DNA of 35,992 nt from an uncultured Prevotellaceae bacterium (GTDB taxonomy: Bacteria; Bacteroidota; Bacteroidia; Bacteroidales; Bacteroidaceae). Numbering within the stretch: position 1 is the stretch's first letter; each line of letters begins with the position of its first letter. The notes beneath the pieces were generated by a model. That model did no database searches and was not told the DNA's origin. It saw only the letters and a list, made by a program, of their open reading frames with translations. The position numbers and the translations under genes were made by a program. This document shows, piece after piece, positions 17,952-25,801 of the stretch. Location of the stretch: NCBI GenBank assembly GCA_946186505.1, contig CAMHNI010000039.1, forward strand, positions 1-35,992. The letters run 5' to 3'.

Positions 17952-18308
17952 GTTAACTCTCATACTCTTGTAGTTGTTTAGTGAATAATTATTATTTTCC
18001 TTACTCTCTGTTGACCACATATATACGCAGAAACGTGGATCTGTTATTAATCCACATCCCTGATTCGAGGCTCTGGAAACCTAATAGAAAAGATACAGAT
18101 ACAACAAGTCCACGCCATACGCGCGAACCATTGTTATTCCATCTTGTTCTATTTTGAAATTTACCAGATTTCGAACCACAAGACAGAAGCACAACGCTTC
18201 ATTTTTATTCCCACGAAAGAAGCCCCCGCCCTACCTCTCTGATACCACTATTGGTACAGGTAAAAACTTCGGCTTGGCTTTTCAGCCATTTGCAACCACT
18301 ATGGTTGG
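17952..18308 (-). promoter_or_regulatory. Long structured 5' leader of the LRR/C10 operon
   Basis: If transcription starts about 6 bases after the -7 box at 18314-18321, the leader is about 357 nt. Its first 70 nt fold into three small hairpins: CAACCA/TGGTTG (18293-18307), TGGCT-GAAA-AGCCA with a GNRA-type loop (18275-18288) and TACCA/TGGTA (about 18242-18256). A short frame MKRCASVLWFEIW and a 63-codon GTG-started frame (18001-18192) lie further down; neither is convincing as a protein. No known riboswitch is recognised. Confidence 0.45.
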
Positions 18309-18313
18309 CGATG

Positions 18314-18343
18314 CAAAGATACGAAAAAAATCCGAACCGCCAA
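18314..18343 (-). promoter_or_regulatory. Promoter of the LRR/C10 peptidase operon
   Basis: TATCTTTG (18321-18314) is preceded at 19 bp by TTG (18343-18341), a good Bacteroidetes promoter. The -33 box lies in the loop of the inverted repeat 18324-18362. Confidence 0.65.
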
Positions 18344-18362
18344 GCTATTCGGAATTTTTTTT
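18324..18362. terminator. Hairpin with flanking A/T tracts, possible bidirectional terminator or operator
   Basis: AAAAAATCCGAA pairs with TTCGGAATTTTTT across an 11-nt loop with one bulged base. On the minus strand the stem is followed by ATTTTTTT, on the plus strand by a T-run as well. The minus-strand promoter of the LRR operon is embedded in it. Confidence 0.5.
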
Positions 18363-18383
18363 CAGACAATTGACAAGGTTGCT

Positions 18384-18482
18384 CTATTTTATTCTTTGTT
18401 TAAGGGCTTGCGGATTCATACGAGCATCCCAGATATCAACAACACGTTGAAGTGTACTGATTTTGGTTGACAGTTTATACTC
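18384..18482 (-). pseudogene. Possible gene remnant upstream of the LRR operon
   Basis: A short open stretch with no start reads KLSTKISTLQRVVDIW followed by DARMNPQALKQRIK and a TAG stop at 18384-18386. The composition looks protein-like and the stop is followed by the hairpin at 18324-18362, as at the end of a real gene. In-frame stops lie just upstream. I cannot name the family; chance is not excluded. Confidence 0.22.
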
Positions 18483-18593
18483 TTAATTTCAATATAGGTT
18501 TACAATCATATTTGTTTACATTGTTGTAGCTGTGTTTTGCTTTTCCAATGATTTTCGAGTCGTTTCCCAATTGTTTGCAAGCTGATTACTATC

Positions 18594-18634
18594 GTTCCAG
18601 AGGCTCTGGAACGGTGTTCCGTAGCCTCTGGAAC
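18594..18634. repeat. Compound palindrome with three CTCTGGAAC-type arms
   Basis: GTTCCAGAGGCTCTGGAAC (18594-18612) is itself a palindrome around a central G. GGAAC-GGT-GTTCC (18608-18620) is a second hairpin. GTTCCAGAGGC (18594-18604) also pairs with GCCTCTGGAAC (18624-18634). The three pairings exclude each other. A related piece GAGGCTCTGGAA occurs at 18067-18078. Confidence 0.65.
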
Positions 18635-18659
18635 AACAGAAACTAGCATGTTATCCGCC

Positions 18660-18770
18660 CAAAAGTGCAGTGGTATTATATTACCACTACCACCACCCTT
18701 ATTACCACCTCACAGCAATCTGATACACAGCAGCTTACAACAAAAGTGGTAGAAGTGGTAATAGTATTTC
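18660..18770. repeat. Non-coding stretch with repeated TTACCAC / GTGGTAA motifs
   Basis: GTGGTA-TTATAT-TACCAC (18670-18687) is a perfect hairpin. TTACCAC-type words then recur to about 18710, and the complement GTGGTAGAAGTGGTAATAG appears at about 18746-18764, so the region could fold over a longer range. No gene is seen. Confidence 0.4.
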
Positions 18771-18812
18771 AAAAAAATCAATGTGATAAACGACAACGGA
18801 TTGCAAAAACAA

Positions 18813-18838
18813 ACGGATGCGTCAAGAGACGCACCCGT
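18813..18838 (-). terminator. Rho-independent terminator of susC-susD
   Basis: In the minus-strand RNA an 11-bp stem ACGGGUGCGUC / GACGCAUCCGU with a UCUU loop contains one G-U pair, and UUGUUUUUG follows. It starts 26 bases after the susD stop. On the plus strand the G-U pair becomes an A-C mismatch, so the direction is clear. Confidence 0.85.
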
Positions 18839-18864
18839 TCGCATATTATAGGTATCACGATGGC

Positions 18865-20985
18865 TTAGTAGCCGGGGTTCTGCCAGAAGCCGTCGGAGGT
18901 GGCGGTGTATTGGAGTACGCCGTTGGCATCCTGCTGGACGGGGGTGCTGACCTCATTGGTGACAGCAATCATCTGTGCCTCGGGGATGGGACGGTAGTAG
19001 TGCTGTACAGCAATATTGCCGGCAGCCTGTCCGTTGTACTTCTTCACGCGATCCAACAGGGTGTGAGTGCGCTTCAGGTCGAACCAGCGCTGCTGCTCAC
19101 CACAGAGTTCGAGGGCACGCTCGTCAAGAATGGTGTTGATGGTGACCGAGCCACTGAGACTGTTGTCCTGTCCCTTGATGGCACGAGCCTGACGCAACTG
19201 GTTGATGGTGGCGAGGGCGTCACCGCCGTTCTGCAGCTGGCACTCAGCCTTGATGAGGTACATCTCGGCCAAGCGGAAGACGATGGCGTCGCGGCTGGAG
19301 ATGTCGTGCGTCGGATAGGTGGCATTGTACTGGTCATCGAGGAACTTCTTCAGACCGGGGTACGACTTCCATCCGCCGATGTTCACATTGTTGTAACGAT
19401 CATCGCCATAGACATCGCTGACCTTCTTGGCAGTCTGGGTGGGAACGGCGGTGAGTTCAGCTGAGTCATAGACGGGGATGTCGCCACCCGAGATGAACTG
19501 AATGCGGTAGCGGTCCTTGGCCCATGCCTGCTTAGCCTGCCCCTCAGGAGAGTCACCGTCCAACGGACAGAAGTAGATAGCCGTATCACCCTGGTTGAAG
19601 TAGTTCCCGTCGGCAGCATAAGCCACTTCCGGATCGGTCATGTACTGGCCCATCAGAGGATAGTGATTAGGACGGTTGCCCTGCAGTCCGTTAGGTATGT
19701 TATAGTGGGTCAGCATGGTGGCGTCGCAACGCTGGTCGGTGGCACGCACGGCTTCGAAAGTTTTCCAGAGCCAGGGAGTGGTAGTATAACGGGTAAAGCC
19801 GCGGCCATAGGGTGAGTAGTATTTGGCCACATCAACCTGCTGGCCGGTGAGCTTACTCTTGATGCTGGCTGTAGATGTACCGAGCACACGGACAAACAGA
19901 CGGTCGTCGCCCGTACCGTTACCACCCACGTCGCCCGAGTTACCATTGTTCCACATGGGGACAAACATCAGCAGCATGGCCGAACCACCACGGCTGTAGC
20001 CAGTACGGGTAATGAGCGAGTTGAACGACATGTGGTTGCCGTTGGCATCGGTCTTATAGCGGTAGGGAATACAGTTCTCAGTAGTCAGCGAGTTGTTATA
20101 GGCTACACCCCAGATGGCTTCGTTGTTATCCTGAATAGCCTCGTTATTCATGTTCCAAGTGTCACTGTAACGGCTGTAGAACGAAGCGCCGCTACCAGCG
20201 ATGACATCCTCGGCGGCAGCCTGAGCAATCTGGTAGAGGTTCGAATACCCCTCAACGGCATTATTACCCAGCCAAGAGGCGGCATAGAGTGCAGCGCGAG
20301 CCTTCAGAGCCTCAGCAGCATAGTAGGTGGCACGTCCCTGTTCGCCGCCGTCTTTCTTCTTGGCGGTGAAGTTGGCAGCCTTGAAGTGAGTCATTGACTC
20401 ATCGATATCCTTCAGGATGTTCTTATAGACCTCAGCCTCAGGCATACGGACAGGGGTGGTGGTCTGTGCTGTGACAGGTTCCGTGTTGTATGGAATCGGG
20501 CCCCATGTTGCCACCATCTGCAGGTAGTAGAGGGCACGCAGGAACTTCACCTCGCCCAGATACTGTTCCTTCTTGACATCGGTGATGTTAGTGTTCAGCG
20601 GGATGTACTTCAGGGCGTTGTTACACACGTCAATAGCGTCGTAGAACATCTCCCAGTAGTGGTCGAGCACAGCGTCGTCGGCGGTGTTTCCGTCGAGCGA
20701 GCGGGCTGTCAGGTTATAGGACGTGAGCGACTTCTGTTTGTTGTCGAATCCGGCAAGGAACAGGTCGCTGCCGCACTCGGTGAGTCCCAGTCCGGCCTCC
20801 TTGCCCCACCAGCCACGGGTGTAGGCGTAGCACGATTTCACCAGACCTTCGATACCACTGACGGTGCTGTAGGTCAGGTCGGCTGTCATACCCGTCTTGT
20901 TATCCTCTTCCAGGAAGTCGGAGCACGACGTGAACCCTGTAGTCAGACTGGCGGCAGCTATGATAATTGCAAATATCTTTTTCAT
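18865..20985 (-). CDS. susD: SusD/RagB-family outer-membrane glycan-binding lipoprotein
   Basis: SusD-like lipoproteins sit on the cell surface as a lid over the SusC transporter and capture glycans. The 706-residue protein has a lipoprotein signal peptide with the cysteine at position 21 (TTGFTSC-SDFLEE), followed by the typical SusD start with DNKTGMT. A helical TPR-like core is seen, with the family segment RDAIVFRLAEMYLIKAE in the C-terminal third, then RALELCGEQQRWFDLKRTHTL and a final QNPGY typical of the family. It is longer than many SusD proteins (about 500-600 residues). The substrate cannot be read from the sequence. It lies 37 bp after susC in one operon and is closed by its own terminator; no SusE/F-like gene or glycosidase follows. 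Confidence 0.95.
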   Translation of the reverse strand: MKKIFAIIIAAASLTTGFTSCSDFLEEDNKTGMTADLTYSTVSGIEGLVKSCYAYTRGWWGKEAGLGLTECGSDLFLAGFDNKQKSLTSYNLTARSLDGNTADDAVLDHYWEMFYDAIDVCNNALKYIPLNTNITDVKKEQYLGEVKFLRALYYLQMVATWGPIPYNTEPVTAQTTTPVRMPEAEVYKNILKDIDESMTHFKAANFTAKKKDGGEQGRATYYAAEALKARAALYAASWLGNNAVEGYSNLYQIAQAAAEDVIAGSGASFYSRYSDTWNMNNEAIQDNNEAIWGVAYNNSLTTENCIPYRYKTDANGNHMSFNSLITRTGYSRGGSAMLLMFVPMWNNGNSGDVGGNGTGDDRLFVRVLGTSTASIKSKLTGQQVDVAKYYSPYGRGFTRYTTTPWLWKTFEAVRATDQRCDATMLTHYNIPNGLQGNRPNHYPLMGQYMTDPEVAYAADGNYFNQGDTAIYFCPLDGDSPEGQAKQAWAKDRYRIQFISGGDIPVYDSAELTAVPTQTAKKVSDVYGDDRYNNVNIGGWKSYPGLKKFLDDQYNATYPTHDISSRDAIVFRLAEMYLIKAECQLQNGGDALATINQLRQARAIKGQDNSLSGSVTINTILDERALELCGEQQRWFDLKRTHTLLDRVKKYNGQAAGNIAVQHYYRPIPEAQMIAVTNEVSTPVQQDANGVLQYTATSDGFWQNPGY

Positions 20986-21022
20986 AATTTCTTCAGTTTT
21001 TCAATTCTTCAGTTCTTCAATC
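20986..21022 (-). repeat. Octamer tandem repeat in the susC-susD gap
   Basis: Read on the coding strand, four units of the type TGAAGAAN (TGAAGAAC, TGAAGAAT, TGAAAAAC, TGAAGAAA) fill the 37-bp gap. The purine-rich units lie exactly where the ribosome must start susD. Confidence 0.6.
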
Positions 21023-24000
21023 TTAGAAAGCCACGTTTACACCGACGACGACCTGCTTAGCCAAGGGCCAGCTGATACTGCCGCCACGTTCGGGATCGTA
21101 GTCATCGACACTGGCAAAGGTGAAGTAGTTCTTCATCGAGCAATAGATCTTGGCACTCTCCATGTGTATAGGCTTGAGCCACTTCTTATTGACATTATAG
21201 CTCAAGGTAATGTCCTTGATCTTGAAGAAGTCGTTCTTCTCATAGAGCAGCGAGGTCATGTACGTGGTATAGAGGTTGGAATAACCTGTACCGTTAGTAC
21301 CCGGTGACGGGAACTTGGCACCCGTGTTGCCAGGACTCCAATAGTCCACCTCGGCCCAGTTGGCATCACCGTCGTTCAGTCCGAGGGCGTTGTTCTTGTC
21401 GAAGGCGAAGTAGCCGCCGAGACGGGCCATGCACTGTATGCTCAGGGCAAACTCCTTATAGGTAAAGGTGTTAGTCAGACCGATGATGTGGTCAGGTGTA
21501 CGCTTATAGACCATCTTATCATCCTCGGTAATCTTACCGTCGCCGTTCTGGTCCACGATCTTCATCGTACCCGGCGTACCATAGTTGTTCAGCGGAGCTG
21601 TGAACTCAATACCCTTTGCCTGGTAGTCGGCCACGTACTGGTCATACTCGCCCACATTCCAGATGCCGTCGGTCTCATAGTCATAGTAGGCAGAAAGGGC
21701 TTCGCCGACGATAAGTCCATTTGTACCGTCGATATTGCGTTCCAGACCGTCGGCCAACTTCACGATCTCGTCGTGCTGGCTGGTATAGCTGGCATTGACG
21801 TCCCAGGCGAAGTCATTGGTTTTAACGGCCAGGGCATTGATGCCGATTTCCAGACCGTGGCCCTTTGACTCACCGATGTTCGACAGCACACTGGTGAACA
21901 CCGACGAGGCAGGGGCACTCTTGTAATAGAGCAGATCCTTGGTCTTCGTGCTGTAGTAGTCGATGGTACCGTTGACACGACCGCCAATGATACCGAAGTC
22001 AAGACCGATGTTAATGCTCGACGTGGTCTCCCACGACAGGTCGGTATTGCTCATCGACATGGGGATGAACGAGTCGCTCGATCCCGGCGTGGTGGCACTG
22101 ACGGTGGCCAGCGTCTGGTAAGGGCTGACGGCAGCGTTACCCGAGATACCCCAAGCCACGCGCAGCTTCAGGTTGTCCAACCACGACTTCGTGCCCTCCA
22201 TGAAGCTTTCCTCCGAGATGCGCCAACCGGCACTCACTGAGGGGAAGTAACCCCACTTCTTGCCTTCGGCCAGCACCGACGAGCCGTCGGCACGCAGCGA
22301 AGCCGACAGGAGGTAGCGGTCCATGAGCGTGTAGTTCACACGTCCGAAGAATGACAGCATGGACTGCTTGGTATAGCTTGACGACGGTGTCTGGTCGGCC
22401 GCAATCTTCGTCACGTCATAGAACTGCTGGTTGTAGTAGTGCTCCTTGCCGGCGGTACCATTGTAGCCTAAGCCCTCGCGGACGTCCTGACGCAGTTCGT
22501 GGCCGAGCAGGAAACCTAAGTCGTGCTTCTCGTTGATGGTAATGTTATAGTTGGCGGTGTTCTGCCAGGTTAGGATAGTCCACGCATCCCAAGCATTCGA
22601 CATGTAGGTCGTTGACGGAGCCTGGTAGCGGCCTGCCGACTGGTAGTCGTTGTACTGACCCACGCGGCGGTTGCGGCGGTCGGCAGCGAGCTGTGACTTC
22701 AGCACGAGGCCGGTCATCGGGGTGATCTGCAGATAGGCACTGCCGAGATAGCGGGTGCTCTCGATATGGTGCTTATAGTTGTCGCCCTCGTCCATCAGGG
22801 GGTTCACATGGGCGGTGTACCATACGTTCGGCGTCTCATTGATGCTGCCGTCTTCCTTGTAAGCCTGTGTGATGCTAGTCATCTTGCGGGCGGCATTGAA
22901 CACCGAAGCGTTGCGGGCGTCATGGCTGCGGTAAGTAAAGGCCATCGAGCCTCCCACCTTGAAGTACTTGCTGATGATATGGTCCACATTCAGACGGCCA
23001 TTGTAACGGTCCATCTCATCGTGTTTGAGCAGACCCTTGTCATACATGGCAGCCAGTGAAAGGCTGAAGTTGGTCTTGTCGTTACCGCCGCTGACGCTGG
23101 CTTCGTAGTTCTGCGAAGTGGAGTTCTGCAGGATGGTGTCGTACCAGTCGGTGTAGTCACCCCTGTTAATAAGATCCACAACTTTATAATTGTCGTTGCC
23201 GGCAATGGTGGTAGCACCAAACACATCGTCAACCGACAGGTTTGACGTTCCCCAGTTGCCAGAAGCCAGGTCTGCCTGATAGTTGGCACGGTCAAGCCAT
23301 CGCTGTACCTCGGTCTCACCATACATGCTCTTGACTGCCGATGTGGGCGACTTCATGGCCAGATAGGCCGAGAAGTTGACACGGGTCTTGCCCGACTGGC
23401 CGCGCTTGGTGGTGATGATGATGACACCGTTGGCACCCTTCGTACCATAGATAGCGGTCGAGGAAGCGTCCTTCAATATATCCATAGACTCGATGTCAGA
23501 GGCAGGAATGTCGAGCGAACCCGAGTACTCTACACCGTCAACGATAATCAGCGGCGAGTTCGAGGCGGTGATGGAACGGTTACCGCGCAGGGTAATGCTC
23601 ACGGCCGATCCGGCCTGACCGTCGCCCGAGACAAGGTCCAATCCCGGCACCTTGGCCTGCATGGCCTGCATGGCATCAGGAGCGGCCACCTGAGCGATGT
23701 CGGCAGGCTTGATGCTGGCCACCGAGCCCGTCAAGTCTTTCTTCTTCATGGTGCCGTAACCCACGACGACCACTTCGTCCAGTCCCATTGCGTCTTCCTG
23801 TAGTACCACATTAATGTTCGACTTGCCAGAGACGCTGACCTTCTGGTCTTTGAAACCGACATAACTAAATTTCAGGACACCGCTGTTGGGCACCTTCTGA
23901 ATGGTGAAGTTACCGTCAAGGTCGGTCACGGCGCCGTTCGTCGTGCCCTCGACAAGCACACTCACACCAATCATCGGTTCGCCAGTAGCATCCTTCACCG

Positions 24001-24088
24001 TGCCCGTAATAGTCTTCTGGGCATAAGCCATGAAGCACATCACAGACAGAAGCAAAGCCATAGAGGCTCTCTTGATTTGCTGTTTCAT
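21023..24088 (-). CDS. susC: SusC/RagA-family TonB-linked outer-membrane transporter
   Basis: SusC-like proteins import oligosaccharides or peptides through a 22-strand outer-membrane barrel powered by TonB. The 1021-residue protein has a signal peptide ending FMAYA, then the carboxypeptidase-regulatory-like domain opening QKTITGTVKDATGEPMIGVS at 24, the TonB-dependent plug starting near LDEVVVVGYGTMKKKDLTGS at about 104, and the SusC family signature with IYGTKGANGVIIITTKRG. The barrel ends in the aromatic residue F (VVGVNVAF), as expected for BAM recognition. The start at 24088 gives a normal signal peptide. It has a strong promoter at 24154-24185 overlapped by the terminator of the preceding kinase-like gene. 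The pectin methylesterase two genes upstream hints at pectin but is separated by that terminator. Confidence 0.96.
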   Translation of the reverse strand: MKQQIKRASMALLLSVMCFMAYAQKTITGTVKDATGEPMIGVSVLVEGTTNGAVTDLDGNFTIQKVPNSGVLKFSYVGFKDQKVSVSGKSNINVVLQEDAMGLDEVVVVGYGTMKKKDLTGSVASIKPADIAQVAAPDAMQAMQAKVPGLDLVSGDGQAGSAVSITLRGNRSITASNSPLIIVDGVEYSGSLDIPASDIESMDILKDASSTAIYGTKGANGVIIITTKRGQSGKTRVNFSAYLAMKSPTSAVKSMYGETEVQRWLDRANYQADLASGNWGTSNLSVDDVFGATTIAGNDNYKVVDLINRGDYTDWYDTILQNSTSQNYEASVSGGNDKTNFSLSLAAMYDKGLLKHDEMDRYNGRLNVDHIISKYFKVGGSMAFTYRSHDARNASVFNAARKMTSITQAYKEDGSINETPNVWYTAHVNPLMDEGDNYKHHIESTRYLGSAYLQITPMTGLVLKSQLAADRRNRRVGQYNDYQSAGRYQAPSTTYMSNAWDAWTILTWQNTANYNITINEKHDLGFLLGHELRQDVREGLGYNGTAGKEHYYNQQFYDVTKIAADQTPSSSYTKQSMLSFFGRVNYTLMDRYLLSASLRADGSSVLAEGKKWGYFPSVSAGWRISEESFMEGTKSWLDNLKLRVAWGISGNAAVSPYQTLATVSATTPGSSDSFIPMSMSNTDLSWETTSSINIGLDFGIIGGRVNGTIDYYSTKTKDLLYYKSAPASSVFTSVLSNIGESKGHGLEIGINALAVKTNDFAWDVNASYTSQHDEIVKLADGLERNIDGTNGLIVGEALSAYYDYETDGIWNVGEYDQYVADYQAKGIEFTAPLNNYGTPGTMKIVDQNGDGKITEDDKMVYKRTPDHIIGLTNTFTYKEFALSIQCMARLGGYFAFDKNNALGLNDGDANWAEVDYWSPGNTGAKFPSPGTNGTGYSNLYTTYMTSLLYEKNDFFKIKDITLSYNVNKKWLKPIHMESAKIYCSMKNYFTFASVDDYDPERGGSISWPLAKQVVVGVNVAF

Positions 24089-24153
24089 AAAAATTAGTTT
24101 TAGTTATTAATAAGTAAAAGTGTAAAGACTTGTAGTAGTTTGTTATTTGGTTG

Positions 24154-24185
24154 CAAAACTACAAAAAAATAAACTCACCCGCAAA
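24154..24185 (-). promoter_or_regulatory. Promoter of susC-susD
   Basis: TTTG (24185-24182), a 20-bp spacer and TAGTTTTG (24161-24154) match the Bacteroidetes -33/-7 pattern closely. The leader to the susC ATG is about 60 nt. The -33 box begins inside the hairpin of the upstream terminator. Confidence 0.75.
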
Positions 24186-24213
24186 GATTCTGTTAAGAAT
24201 TTTAGCGGGTGAG
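24174..24213 (-). terminator. Terminator of the kinase-like gene (end of the parA-rsh-pme unit)
   Basis: CTCACCCGC (24174-24182) and GCGGGTGAG (24205-24213) form a perfect 9-bp stem; AGATTCT and AGAATTT extend it inside. On the minus strand it is followed by TTTATTTTTTTG, so termination is directed leftwards. The 3' arm overlaps the first base of the susC -33 box. Confidence 0.8.
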
Positions 24214-24237
24214 GCCAAAAAAAAGGAAGTTTTAACA

Positions 24238-24255
24238 ATTCGTAAATTTACGAAT
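24238..24255. repeat. 18-bp perfect palindrome over the stop codon of the kinase-like gene
   Basis: ATTCGTAAATTTACGAAT is identical to its reverse complement and contains the TAA stop of the gene (24250-24248). As RNA it could form a 7-bp stem; as DNA it could bind a dimeric regulator about 50 bp upstream of the susC -33 box. Confidence 0.6.
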
Positions 24256-25756
24256 ACAAATCCAGTACGAATCTGGTGCCCTTGGTGAACTCCGGATCAA
24301 TATCAAGCTCACCGTTCATCTTCGCTGCCATCAGCTTACAGATGGGCAGTCCCAGACCGTCGCCAGTGGTGAGGTCCTTGACTTCAAGGAAAGGCTTGAA
24401 TACGTCTTCACGCTTCTCCTCTGGAATGCACTCTCCCGTATTCGTCACAAGGAACTGGAACTTACGCGCACCACGTTTCTTGTATTCCAGCGTGATGGTA
24501 CCGCCCTCGGGCGTGAAATCAGCGGCATTGTCCAACAGGTGCTGCAGGATGTGTGAGACATACTCCTTGTTGATAACAGCACTCATCTTTGGAGCATTCA
24601 CTTTCAGGACCACCCCCTTCTTCACCTTGTTGCGAATACCGTCAACCAGACCTTCGCAGAACGGCGGAATCTGTGTTTCTGCCATCTCCAGTGGCTCGTC
24701 CGTCGCGGTCTCCAGAGCTGACAGCGTCTGGATGTGCTGTGAGAATTCCTGCAGAGCCTTCACCTCAGGTATGCGGCTGTCGAGCTTACTAAGGGTAGGC
24801 TCCAACTGTGCCGAGATGTTACTGATGAACTTAGCCTTCAGCGCATTGTTCTCGTTGGCCGTCTTGATGGTCTTCTTCTGTTTACGAGTCAGCAGGATGA
24901 AGCGCATCAACACGAGGGCACCTGCTACCAGGACAGCAGCCAGTGCGATGGCCAATATGCCAAGTCCGACAATCATCATCCAGCGCGTGGTCAGCGAACT
25001 GTCCTTCTCGGCTATGTCGGCCTCGTTGTCGGCTATCTGCTGCTTCAGGGCGGCAATCTCGTCAGCCGTCTTCTGGGCGGTCACCGAGTCCTTCCAGACG
25101 ATATAGTTCTGGTACGTCTGTGCCACCATGCTGGCATTATTGCTCCGACGGCCGTTGGCTATGAGCGTCTGATAAACCTCATCTACCTTGTCATACTCCT
25201 TCTGGGCGGTCAACTTCGCAGCCATCTCCTTGAAGACGGCATTGCCCCGCTCGTTCAGTCCGAAGGTGTAGTAGTAGATGGCCTTCGTGTAAAGCATGTC
25301 GTTGGCCACCTCCTCACTGCCGGCGGCACTGGCCTGGCTCTCCAGGATGGCGAGCTGGGACTTGGCACTCTCGGCTTTCCTGAGCTTCATATACATCTGC
25401 AGCCGCTCCTTGGTGGTCAGATAGAACAGTCCCGACTTGGCGGCGCCGTCCTGCTTGGAGGCGAGGATGGTCTGGTCGATGCGACGCAGCAGATCGAAGG
25501 CTTCCTTGTAGTAGTTCTCCTTCTTGTAATAGAGCGACGTTGCCTTGACGCCGCACGTTACGGCCTGCTTCATCTGTCCCTTGGCGGCATAGTCCTCGAA
25601 GGCACGGATGTAGTTGAATCGTGCACCGGCGATGTTGCCTTTAGCGTCTTCCGCCTCGGCATGTTGTTGCAGCCCGCTCTTTTGTTCTGTCTGTGCGCCG
25701 GCAAGTGTGCAGCAGAAGAGCAGGTTGACCATGAAGATAATTACTTTTCTAAACAT
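24248..25756 (-). CDS. TPR-containing membrane sensor-kinase-like protein lacking the phospho-acceptor histidine
   Basis: The 502-residue protein has a signal peptide (to AGAQ at 22), a periplasmic helical TPR-like region (about 25-235), a short coiled segment, one membrane span (about 258-290) and a cytoplasmic HATPase_c domain (about 395-502). ATP-site boxes are visible: LLDNAADFT at 407-415 (N410), TNTGE at 438-442 where the usual D of the G1 box is N439, and GDGLGLPICK at 465-474. The dimerisation segment reads FISNISAQLEPTL at 310-322, where a normal kinase has NISHELRTPL; the phosphorylated histidine is A316 and the next glutamate Q317. So normal autophosphorylation is not expected from this sequence. 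It follows pme after 82 bp that hold a twin-hairpin repeat; its terminator directly precedes the susCD promoter. No response regulator is adjacent. Confidence 0.8.
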   Translation of the reverse strand: MFRKVIIFMVNLLFCCTLAGAQTEQKSGLQQHAEAEDAKGNIAGARFNYIRAFEDYAAKGQMKQAVTCGVKATSLYYKKENYYKEAFDLLRRIDQTILASKQDGAAKSGLFYLTTKERLQMYMKLRKAESAKSQLAILESQASAAGSEEVANDMLYTKAIYYYTFGLNERGNAVFKEMAAKLTAQKEYDKVDEVYQTLIANGRRSNNASMVAQTYQNYIVWKDSVTAQKTADEIAALKQQIADNEADIAEKDSSLTTRWMMIVGLGILAIALAAVLVAGALVLMRFILLTRKQKKTIKTANENNALKAKFISNISAQLEPTLSKLDSRIPEVKALQEFSQHIQTLSALETATDEPLEMAETQIPPFCEGLVDGIRNKVKKGVVLKVNAPKMSAVINKEYVSHILQHLLDNAADFTPEGGTITLEYKKRGARKFQFLVTNTGECIPEEKREDVFKPFLEVKDLTTGDGLGLPICKLMAAKMNGELDIDPEFTKGTRFVLDLYS

Positions 25757-25801
25757 ATTTTTTAATAGACCAGGTAATGTCTTTAACTCTTATAACTCCT
25801 A

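Noticed and set aside
18150..18190. T-loop-like GGTTCGAAATC in the leader, as in a tRNA
   Set aside because: No acceptor stem, D-arm or anticodon arm can be built around it.
18001..18192. 63-codon minus-strand frame with GTG start in the LRR operon leader
   Set aside because: It begins right after an in-frame stop, has an atypical start, shows no recognisable domain and lies where an RNA leader is expected. It is kept as part of the leader.
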